Assembly (NCBI GenBank): GCA_003134995.1
Contig: PLDC01000026.1
Span: forward strand, 62,001 to 126,000
Length of the DNA: 64,000 nucleotides
From: Acidobacteriaceae bacterium
GTDB taxonomy: Bacteria > Acidobacteriota > Terriglobia > Terriglobales > Acidobacteriaceae
Direction: 5' to 3'
Shown here: piece after piece, positions 57,345-64,000 of the stretch
Position numbering within the stretch: position 1 is the stretch's first letter
Layout: every line of letters begins with the position of its first letter
Made by a program: the position numbers and the translations under genes
The notes under the pieces: generated by a model
Databases searched by the model: none
What the model saw: only the letters and a program-made list of their open reading frames with translations
Told to the model about the DNA's origin: nothing

Positions 57345-57724
57345 TTCGCGCCGCTCCGATCCAGCATCTCGCGCAGACGGTCAAGTTCTGTCGTCGACAT
57401 GCCCTGATCTTCAAGGATGTTCAGAACGAGTTGCTCGTGCGAGTTCTTGAAAAAACGGCCGACCAGGTGGCGGATTTCAGAGCGCGTTGCCTCGTCTCGG
57501 CCTACAAGCGGAGCGTATACGTGCGCGCGACCGTCCTTGGAATGCTTGACGTAGCCCTTGCGCTCGAGCACTCGGATGGTAGTCAAAACCGAGTTGTACG
57601 CCAGCGCGGGCTTCTCCACCAGGGAGTCCAGAATCAACTGGACCGTGCCAAAACCTTTGAGCCACAACACGTTCATGATTCGCAGCTCGGCTTCGGTCAG
57701 CGTCTCTGACTGCTTTCGCGGCAC
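57341..57724 (-). CDS. BlaI/MecI/CopY-family repressor
   Basis: A winged helix (LTEAELRIMNVLWLKGFGTV; YNSVLTTIRVLERKGYVKH) followed by a dimerisation helix, 127 residues: the standard BlaI layout. The GTG start at 57724 follows a G-rich stretch. The palindrome 50 bases upstream (57774-57789) is likely its own operator. Together with BlaR1 and the protease it forms a signal-responsive unit. Confidence 0.93.
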   Translation of the reverse strand: MPRKQSETLTEAELRIMNVLWLKGFGTVQLILDSLVEKPALAYNSVLTTIRVLERKGYVKHSKDGRAHVYAPLVGRDEATRSEIRHLVGRFFKNSHEQLVLNILEDQGMSTTELDRLREMLDRSGAK

Positions 57725-57773
57725 TACCCGTTCCCCCCAATTAGCCTATTAGACGATTGAAACGCGAAAAGGT

Positions 57774-57789
57774 AACTAATTCTTTAGTT
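57774..57789. promoter_or_regulatory. BlaI-type operator in front of blaI
   Basis: AACTAATTCTTTAGTT is a 6-4-6 dyad that matches the site at 55919-55934 at 15 of 16 bases; flanks GT before and G after also match. It is placed where a repressor would block the blaI promoter. Confidence 0.78.
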
Positions 57790-57833
57790 GCAGGAAGGTG
57801 GGGTCCGGGATGCCCGAGCCGCGGGTCGTTATC

Positions 57834-59255
57834 TCAGCTGAGAGGCAGCACAACTCGGACCCGGCAGCCCCTCTTTCCGTTCAGGTTTGACAGCTCGATT
57901 GAGCCTCCGTGGGCTTCGACGATCTGTCGAGAGAGTGCCAATCCAATGCCACTTCCCGCCGGCTTGGTCGTATAGAAGGGGACAAACGCGTTGCTCGGGT
58001 TCAGGAGCCCGAGGCCATTATCGTCGATCGTTATTTCCACGCTGTGGTCTTCGAGCGCCCAGCTCAACGTTACTTGTGGCTCGCTGCGATCGGGTCCTGT
58101 CTCGGAGTTTGTGGAGCTGGCGCCTCCTGATCTTGGCTCAAGCGCTGCTTCAACAGCATTGCGCACGAGATTAATGAGCATCTGCTCGATCTGGTCTGAG
58201 TCAACCATAAGAGTGACATCCGGACCACGAGAGAGAACCACTACCCGAGTCTCGAGGAAAACGACTCGCTCGACAATTGGAAGCAGCGCCACTTTTCTTA
58301 TTACCGGAGGTGGCATCTGCGCTAGTTGTCGATATGCCTGTAAGAATCGATTGAGCGAAGCCGTGCGCTCCTCAATAATGGCGAGACCGCGCTCAAAATC
58401 GCGGCGCTGTTCTGGATCGAGTTGAGTCTCCGCGAGGCGACTGCCTAGGCTCCCCGCGATCGATTTAATAGGCGCCAGCGAGTTGTTGAGCTCGTGCCCG
58501 AGTACCCGGATTAAACGTTGCCACGCGTTCCGCTCTTCCTCCCGCAGCGCCCGGCTTACGTCTGACAAGACGACCAGAGTATGAGGCACACCTTTTTCGC
58601 GGAACTTGCTTTGCCGTACCAGCCATCGAGCGCTGGAAGTATTGGGCGGCAAAGCCACCAGCGCTTCGTTCGTCGCGCTTAGGCAATCGGCTAACCCAAT
58701 TTCGCCAGCCGTTCGTCCCAATAGACGAACTGCGGCTTGCTGAAGAAGTTTTTCACCCGCGGGATTCACGAGTTGAAGCACACCGTCAGGGTCAAATGCG
58801 AATAAGGGAGCATCGATTTCTTCAACAACACGTCGCAACAGTGCCGTCGCTTCGATGGCGCGGATTCTCTGATCTGCGAGCAGGTCGGCGAGCCCGTTGA
58901 CCTCGAGCGAAAGCTCACCCAACGCGTCGTCCGGATTGGCTCCGCGAGCTCGAAACGAATAGTCTTCTTCGCGCAGGGCTGCAACCACGTTGGCCAAGGT
59001 TTGCAATGGGCGGACGGTTTGCTCGTGCAACGCCAGCGAGAGCAACCACCAGACAAACAACTCCGCTAGCGACAGCTCAACCTTCGATTCCAAAGACCAG
59101 GGCTGCAGCCAGATCAGAATGCCGCTGACCACAATTCCTGGTAAAGCTACTATCAAGGAGTAAAGGCTGATGCGATGTTCGTAGAGGAGGCGAGCGCGCT
59201 TTCGGGGAATTTTTCTTGTTCCGGCCTTGCCGCTGGTCTGCGGACTAGAGCCCAT
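57834..59255 (-). CDS. NtrY-like sensor histidine kinase
   Basis: Two membrane helices (about 32-52 and 61-76) with almost no periplasmic loop, a HAMP-like linker, a PAS domain (about 135-235: IDAPLFAFDPDGVLQLVNPAGEKLL), His254 (VLGHELNNSLAPIKS), and a HATPase domain (LINLVRNAVEAAL; IDDNGLGL; GSGIGLALSRQIVEAHGGSI). NtrY-type kinases pair with sigma-54 activators, and the next gene overlaps this one by 11 bases. The signal is probably sensed in the membrane or by PAS. Confidence 0.93.
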   Translation of the reverse strand: MGSSPQTSGKAGTRKIPRKRARLLYEHRISLYSLIVALPGIVVSGILIWLQPWSLESKVELSLAELFVWWLLSLALHEQTVRPLQTLANVVAALREEDYSFRARGANPDDALGELSLEVNGLADLLADQRIRAIEATALLRRVVEEIDAPLFAFDPDGVLQLVNPAGEKLLQQAAVRLLGRTAGEIGLADCLSATNEALVALPPNTSSARWLVRQSKFREKGVPHTLVVLSDVSRALREEERNAWQRLIRVLGHELNNSLAPIKSIAGSLGSRLAETQLDPEQRRDFERGLAIIEERTASLNRFLQAYRQLAQMPPPVIRKVALLPIVERVVFLETRVVVLSRGPDVTLMVDSDQIEQMLINLVRNAVEAALEPRSGGASSTNSETGPDRSEPQVTLSWALEDHSVEITIDDNGLGLLNPSNAFVPFYTTKPAGSGIGLALSRQIVEAHGGSIELSNLNGKRGCRVRVVLPLS

Positions 59256-60660
59256 ACTTCTCCATGCGCCGGTAGAGAGCGCCCCGGCTAAGCCCCAAGG
59301 CTTCCGCGGCCTGACTTATGTTTCCTTGAAAACGTTCCAGAGCTTTTCGGATGAGCAGCGTCTCGACCGCCTCCAGACTGAGCTCTTCGAAATTTTGCGC
59401 TTGCGGACGCTGCAGATTCAATCCGAGGTCCGCGGGTTGAATCTCATGTCCACGACACATCAGGACGGCGCGCTCCAGCGTGTGTTCCAGTTCGCGAACG
59501 TTGCCCGGCCATGCATATTGCGTTATGACTTGCAGAGCGGAGTTGTCGAAGCCCGCGACTTCACGGCGATAGCGCGACGCGTAGCGCCTAAGAAAATGGA
59601 TGGCGAGCGTAGGAATGTCCTCGCGCCGCTCGCGCAGCGGAGGCACATGAATCTCAACCGTGTTGAGTCGAAAAAGCAGATCCTCGCGAAACTGGCCGGA
59701 GGAACATGCGGCCTGAAGATCGATATTGGTGGCCGAGATCAGGCGTACGTCGATCTTTCTCGCCCGCGAGGATCCCAGCCTCTCAATCTCGCCGGACTCG
59801 AGCACCCGCAGTAATTTTGCTTGTTGTCGGATGGGTACATTTCCAATTTCGTCCAGAAAAATCGTGCCGCCATCGGCCAGTTCGAAGCGTCCGATGCGAT
59901 CGGTTCGTGCGTCGGTGAATGCGCCTTTCACGTGTCCGAAAAGCTCGCTTTCGAAAAGCCCTTCTGCCAGCGCGCCAGTATTTACCGCGACCATCGACCG
60001 TGAGGCCCGCAACGAGAGCGCATGCAAGGTTTGCGCAACAACCTCTTTGCCGCTGCCATGTTCGCCGGTGATTAGGACGTTTGCGTCGGAAGGTCCGACG
60101 CGCGCAATCGCCTCTAACACAGGTTGCATGGACGCCGCTGAGGCGATGAACTCCGGGCGGCCTTGCACCTGAAGAAGCCTGTTCTCCGCAGCCAGTCGTT
60201 CGGCGCGCTGAAGGGCATGATGCAATTCGACTTGCGTCCGCAGGATGGCGAGCAGGCGGTCATTCTCCCAGGGTTTTTGGATGAAATCTCGCGCTCCGCG
60301 GCGCATCGCCTCGACCGCCAGTTCGACATTGCCCCACGCAGTCATCACGATGACCGGCAGATTGCTGTCGACTGCAACGATTTCCGAAAGCAAATCCAAA
60401 CCTTCCTTGCCGGAAGTCGTGTCGCGCGTGTAGTTGAGATCGATCAGCAGAGCATCGAAAGAATTTTCCGACAATGCCTCCCTGACTTCGCTGGGAGACT
60501 TGGCGCTTTCTAATCGATATCCGTGAGGACGAAGCAGAAGTTGCAGAGCCTCGTGGATGTGCGGTTGATCGTCGGCTACCAAAAGGCGAGGCGTGCGGTT
60601 CTCGAGTGGGCGGGAAGGCGGCACCGATCGTGAATCTTGCGGCTTGGCCGAAGTCGGCAT
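59245..60660 (-). CDS. NtrC-type sigma-54-dependent response regulator
   Basis: Residues 24-145 are a receiver (phospho-acceptor D74 in LLIDL), then an AAA+ domain with Walker A GEHGSGKE (199-206), the sigma-54 contact loop GAFTDA (246-251) and Walker B GGTIFLDE (264-271), and a Fis-type C-terminal helix-turn-helix (NISQAAEALGLSRGALYRRM). The canonical loop is GAFTGA; the change of the fifth residue to Asp occurs in a subset of NtrC relatives but may alter contact with sigma-54. It is likely to activate the TolC/ABC operon that follows. Confidence 0.93.
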   Translation of the reverse strand: MPTSAKPQDSRSVPPSRPLENRTPRLLVADDQPHIHEALQLLLRPHGYRLESAKSPSEVREALSENSFDALLIDLNYTRDTTSGKEGLDLLSEIVAVDSNLPVIVMTAWGNVELAVEAMRRGARDFIQKPWENDRLLAILRTQVELHHALQRAERLAAENRLLQVQGRPEFIASAASMQPVLEAIARVGPSDANVLITGEHGSGKEVVAQTLHALSLRASRSMVAVNTGALAEGLFESELFGHVKGAFTDARTDRIGRFELADGGTIFLDEIGNVPIRQQAKLLRVLESGEIERLGSSRARKIDVRLISATNIDLQAACSSGQFREDLLFRLNTVEIHVPPLRERREDIPTLAIHFLRRYASRYRREVAGFDNSALQVITQYAWPGNVRELEHTLERAVLMCRGHEIQPADLGLNLQRPQAQNFEELSLEAVETLLIRKALERFQGNISQAAEALGLSRGALYRRMEKYGL

Positions 60661-60663
60661 GAA

Positions 60664-62565
60664 CTATGGAGATGAGGCGCCGACCATCCCGGTTACGGCA
60701 TCCTCAATCAGCACTCCATTATGTTCCAAAGTTGTGCCCGTTGTGCGATCAAGTTCTACTTTGGCTTTGCGGTAGGTGGTCATGGCGGTGACCAGGTCCA
60801 GTTCGGCCACGGAGAGATCGCGCTGCGCCGTCATAGTCTGGTAACTGGAGCCCGAGCCCAGGTCCTGCTCTTTCTTTGTGATCTCGAAGGTGCGCTCCGC
60901 CAAATCCCTGGCCTTACGAGCTGACTCAACCCGGGCTCGCGATTGTTCGAGCGCATACTGCGCATTGCGCACTTCGATGCGAATCTGTTTTTTTAACTGC
61001 TCTTTGCGCAGGCTAGCCTGGCGGTACTCTAACTCCGAACGGTACTGGTCGGCCTTGGCGACCCGGTTGCGAAATGGAATGTTCAGGTTGAGTCCGACAA
61101 AATAGTCCGGCGAGGAATCATTGAAGGTGTTTTGCCAGGCGCCCGAAAGATCGGTAGGGGCAGTAGACGGAACGCATGGGGAAACAACAGGGTAGCAAGG
61201 AGTCCCTGCGAGACCACTGCCGCCGTAGAAGCCCACAAGGGAAAGACTGGGCAACAGCGCGTTGCGCTCTGCTTTCCGGCTTATCTGCCGGTTTGCCAGA
61301 TCGATGTCGGTCTCCAGCAACTCTGGGCGATTCTGCAGCCCTTGGCCAATTAAATCGAGAATCGGCACACTCGTATCAGCTTCGGTATTGCTGGTTTGCA
61401 TAAGATCGGTCGGCACGACCGGCATTTCTCCAAGGACGGGATCGTCGAGGCTCTTGGTCAGCGCGTTCTTCATCAATGATTCCTGCAACTGCAAGGTCGT
61501 CCGCGCGACCGTCAAGTCCTGGTCGCGTTTGGAAACCTCGGCCTCAGCTTTCATGACATCTATTTGTGGAATGCTTTCCAACTGCAATTGCTTTCTAGCA
61601 TTCTCCAACGTCTGATTGGCAAAGGCCAGCGATTGTTCATCCGCTCGCGCCTGCTCGTAGGCGTTCACCAGGTCCCAATACATATTTTCGACCTGGGTGA
61701 CCGTGGCGATGACTTGGTTCTTGAACGCGATGTCGGAAATCTTCTTGTTGTTCCTGGCGATATGCAAATAGCGCAGGTTCGGTCCGAAACCAAATCCCGC
61801 AAGAAGTTGCTGCTGGAAAGTGAAGCGGTAATAAGTATTCAAAGCCGGCGAAAGAAAGATGTCCGGACTGTTCGTCGTCTGCCGGTTGTTGTTGAACTGA
61901 AAAGAAATCGAAGTGCCCGTTGGAAAGGCTTGCGAGTAAGTGGCGTTCACTTGCGTCGTATTCAACTGCAGAGACGGCACACCGTAGATTTGCGTGCTCG
62001 ACAATGGCAGGGTCAGGTGCTCGAGCCCAGAAATCACCGAGAGCGCGGGGTCATACGATGACACCGGCGTCCCTCCACCCAGGGTGGATTGCACCAGTCC
62101 CGACGCGCCAGCGCCCGCACCGCCGGCCCCGCCGGTCGTGCCGCCAGCGCCCGCTCCCGGCGCTCCGGCGCCATAGCCTCCGACACCTCCTCCGGGAGTT
62201 CCTTGTACCACACCGGTATTCACGCCGAGAAAACTGCCACCAGCTTTGGTTCGAAGCAGGTCCGCGTCGGCAATCGGCAGGTTGTAGCGGGCGATCGCCA
62301 AATCCAGATTGTTCTCCAGCGCAAGATCGATCGCATCTTTCAACGACAGAAGCAACTTCCCATCGTGAACTATTCGGTCGAGTCGCGGAGAATTTGTCAG
62401 CACGGGCTCGGGCGAAGTATCGGCAATGTAGGGGCCGAGCGGATTATGTGAGTGCGGCATTTGCAACACAGCAGGAGTGCGAATCTGCGCCTGCATAACG
62501 CTCACCGAGAGCAGGGCCGCCGTGATTGCAATACGAAAACGCAGTCCGCAGAAACAAATCTTCAT
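60664..62565 (-). CDS. TolC-family outer-membrane efflux protein
   Basis: A signal peptide (to about 26) and two repeats of the outer-membrane efflux protein family are visible, with long coiled coils (ARADEQSLAFANQTLENARK; ASLRKEQLKKQIRIEVRNAQ) and barrel strands. At 633 residues it is longer than TolC (about 470), due to a 90-residue N-terminal region and a Gly/Ala-rich insert (GVGGYGAGAPGAGAGGTTGG). It forms the outer-membrane exit for the ABC transporter encoded next. The stop lies three bases from the start of the NtrC gene; its ATG overlaps the ATPase stop. Confidence 0.92.
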   Translation of the reverse strand: MKICFCGLRFRIAITAALLSVSVMQAQIRTPAVLQMPHSHNPLGPYIADTSPEPVLTNSPRLDRIVHDGKLLLSLKDAIDLALENNLDLAIARYNLPIADADLLRTKAGGSFLGVNTGVVQGTPGGGVGGYGAGAPGAGAGGTTGGAGGAGAGASGLVQSTLGGGTPVSSYDPALSVISGLEHLTLPLSSTQIYGVPSLQLNTTQVNATYSQAFPTGTSISFQFNNNRQTTNSPDIFLSPALNTYYRFTFQQQLLAGFGFGPNLRYLHIARNNKKISDIAFKNQVIATVTQVENMYWDLVNAYEQARADEQSLAFANQTLENARKQLQLESIPQIDVMKAEAEVSKRDQDLTVARTTLQLQESLMKNALTKSLDDPVLGEMPVVPTDLMQTSNTEADTSVPILDLIGQGLQNRPELLETDIDLANRQISRKAERNALLPSLSLVGFYGGSGLAGTPCYPVVSPCVPSTAPTDLSGAWQNTFNDSSPDYFVGLNLNIPFRNRVAKADQYRSELEYRQASLRKEQLKKQIRIEVRNAQYALEQSRARVESARKARDLAERTFEITKKEQDLGSGSSYQTMTAQRDLSVAELDLVTAMTTYRKAKVELDRTTGTTLEHNGVLIEDAVTGMVGASSP

Positions 62566-63284
62566 CGCTTCATCGCCGCCCCGCTCGGCTCGATCGTCGC
62601 TTGCAAATTTGGATTCGCCGTGTCGCCCACCAGCCAGCCGTCGCGCAACTGAATGGTGCGAGTGCCATAAGCGGCGTTCGTTTCCGAATGCGTGACCTGC
62701 ACGATAGTTGTGCCCTGTTGATTCAAGCCCCGGAAGAGTTCCATGATTTCCTGGGCCTGCGAAGAATGGAGATTTCCGGTCGGCTCATCGGCGAGCAGCA
62801 GCGAAGGTTTATGAATGACCGCCCGCGCGATCCCGACCAATTGCTGCTGCCCGCCGGAGAGCTGGCTGGGATAAAGATCTTTCTTCGCAACTATCTGAAA
62901 ACGATCAAGCACGTCGGCGACAAGGCTCTGCCGCTGCTGGCGCGGAATGTCTTTGTAGGAGAGCGGCAGGTCAATGTTTTCGAGCACCGTAAGATCGTCG
63001 AGCAGATGGTAACTCTGAAAAACCATGCCGATATTTTTCTTCGCCAGCTCCGCGCGTTCTTTCCGCTTCATGGAGTGCGCAGCCTGCTCCCGAAACCAGT
63101 ACTCGCCCTGCCACTGATCGTCCAGTAGAGCGAGCACATTCAAGAGCGACGACTTCCCTGCCCCCGACGGCCCCATCGCCGTGATGAATTCGCCCTGCTG
63201 AATTTCCAGGTTGACGCGCCGCAGAACCCAAGTTTGGCCGGCACCGGTCTTGTAACTGCGCTCGATATTATTAAGTCGAATCAT
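62562..63284 (-). CDS. MacB/LolD-type ABC transporter ATPase
   Basis: Walker A (GPSGAGKSSLLNVLA), Q loop, signature (LSGGQQQLVGIARAV), Walker B (LLLADEPTGNL) and H loop (VTHSE) are present. I take ATG 63284 (MIRLNNIERSYKTG), giving the normal length of 240 residues. The open frame upstream (to 63527) is not similar to anything. In MacB-type systems this ATPase drives the permease that follows upstream of it here, with TolC as the exit; the periplasmic adaptor (MacA) is not in the window. Confidence 0.93.
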   Translation of the reverse strand: MIRLNNIERSYKTGAGQTWVLRRVNLEIQQGEFITAMGPSGAGKSSLLNVLALLDDQWQGEYWFREQAAHSMKRKERAELAKKNIGMVFQSYHLLDDLTVLENIDLPLSYKDIPRQQRQSLVADVLDRFQIVAKKDLYPSQLSGGQQQLVGIARAVIHKPSLLLADEPTGNLHSSQAQEIMELFRGLNQQGTTIVQVTHSETNAAYGTRTIQLRDGWLVGDTANPNLQATIEPSGAAMKR

Positions 63285-63313
63285 TTTCACTCCCAGCTTC
63301 CTACAAACTTGTT

Positions 63314-64000
63314 TCACTCGTGGCGTAATGCCGCCATTGGCTCTACTCGTGCTGCGCGTCGCGCCGGCAACATAGCAGAGGCGAGCGCAACCAGGGTTAC
63401 CAGTACAGTCATGCCACATAGGGTGAGCGGGTCGCTGCCGGAGATGCCGTATAGCTGGCTGCGCACGGCGTACATCAGCAGCAATGACACAGGCAAGGCA
63501 ACCGCGATGCTGATTCCCGCCAGCCACAAAACCTCAAGCAGCACCATTCTGACTACCGAGGCGCGAGTCGCCCCAAGCGCCATGCGAATGCCGATCTCAC
63601 TCGTTCTTTGCATGGTCGAATAGGCCAGAACACCGTACAAGCCCACGGCAGCCATGAGAGCCGCGAGCACTCCAAACCCGGAAGCCAGCAGCGCAATTAC
63701 TCGTTCGGCAATCAGGTTGTTGTCGACCTGCTCGTTCATGGTCCGGAAAGTATCAAGCACCACGTTCGGATCCAACGTCTGCATCGCGCGGCGGATCGTA
63801 CCTTCCGCACTTTCAGGCTGTTGCCACGTTCGGACATAAAAGGTCATCGCCTGCGCCTGCGAAAGTTGAACATAAGGCCGGAATAAAGTCGGCGTCACAG
63901 GTTCTCGAAGGCTTGCATGCTTTGAGTCTTTTACGACACCGACGATTGCGGTATCGGTTTTCGGCGTCGCGCCGCCGTAGCCGATGAGGTGCCCAAGCGC
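63314..64000 (-). CDS. MacB/FtsX-type ABC permease, 5' end outside window
   Basis: The frame is open from 64000 to the stop at 63314. The visible part includes a stretch of the periplasmic domain (AIVGVVKDSKHASLREPVTP) and the C-terminal FtsX domain: three helices (LIAERVIALLASGFGVLAAL; TSEIGIRMALGATRASVVRM; GMTVLVTLVALASAMLPARR) and the end VEPMAALRHE. Such permeases, often doubled, are very common in acidobacteria. It lies upstream of the ATPase gene with 29 bases between them. Confidence 0.9.
   Translation of the reverse strand, partial: ALGHLIGYGGATPKTDTAIVGVVKDSKHASLREPVTPTLFRPYVQLSQAQAMTFYVRTWQQPESAEGTIRRAMQTLDPNVVLDTFRTMNEQVDNNLIAERVIALLASGFGVLAALMAAVGLYGVLAYSTMQRTSEIGIRMALGATRASVVRMVLLEVLWLAGISIAVALPVSLLLMYAVRSQLYGISGSDPLTLCGMTVLVTLVALASAMLPARRAARVEPMAALRHE

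Noticed and set aside
63285..63527. N-terminal extension of the ABC ATPase
   Set aside because: The 81 extra codons overlap the end of the permease gene and lack similarity; the ATG at 63284 gives the normal length.

Overview
The window looks like a piece of an Acidobacteriota chromosome (Terriglobia, Koribacter-like). This rests on the gene families and their arrangement, not on any rRNA: a Rieske/split cytochrome b/multiheme c respiratory cluster, MacB-type permeases ending in the (V/I)EALR(K/Y)E signature, a GloVer-repeat secreted protein, a short CxxC protein starting MLSHCANPQC, and small intergenic palindromes ending in GGGATGACA or GGAATGACA. Coding density is high and GC is in the upper fifties, except for a visibly AT-richer island at about 4.8-6.5 kb. 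No rRNA, CRISPR array, prophage or intact transposase was seen; one tRNA (Leu, GAG) is present.

Layout. 0-4.6 kb: the end of a PLP dehydratase, small membrane and secreted proteins, uppP. 4.8-6.5 kb: an AT-richer cassette (DUF3800 protein, a coupled 49-residue basic protein, a small membrane protein) bracketed by a 24-bp inverted repeat. 6.9-9.7 kb: an ArsR-type regulator overlapping an SRPBCC protein, then a defence-like cluster of toxin-antitoxin parts (XRE antitoxin, truncated RHH remnant, PIN toxin with RHH antitoxin). 9.9-16.5 kb: ftsK, three small unknown genes, and a TonB-dependent receptor overlapping a YfiR-TonB fusion. 16.5-31.4 kb: housekeeping genes including an IclR regulator divergent from isocitrate lyase with two operator dyads, tRNA-Leu, secG, a HAD phosphatase, a lytic transglycosylase, a flippase-like protein, nrdR and an NAD-type isocitrate dehydrogenase.

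30.3-42.1 kb is the metabolic heart: hemH, Rieske protein, cytochrome b6-like and subunit IV-like halves, an eight-CxxCH membrane cytochrome, a cupredoxin lipoprotein, a CtaA/COX15 heme A synthase, an ABC-2 exporter with a tiny membrane partner, and a DUF420 protein. Together they make and supply heme, and form a bc-type complex with its soluble or lipid-anchored electron carriers. 42.2-49.5 kb: a HEAT/barrel-sandwich membrane protein, an esterase, two orphan MacB-type permeases, an MgtC/DUF4010 protein and a PRC-MgtE_N-CBS protein.

49.6-64 kb: a UbiD decarboxylase; a two-gene unit of a REC-glutaredoxin-thioredoxin-reductase fusion and a cyclic-nucleotide-domain histidine kinase; a Do-type protease next to a BlaI/BlaR1 pair, with the same palindrome in front of both the protease and blaI; and an NtrY/NtrC-type pair followed by TolC, an ABC ATPase and a permease cut by the window end.

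Between genes there are several families of dispersed repeats: a 43-bp element, a hairpin element ending GGAATGACA, CACAG-type palindromes, and low-complexity inverted repeats made of near-tandem 7-10 nt words.
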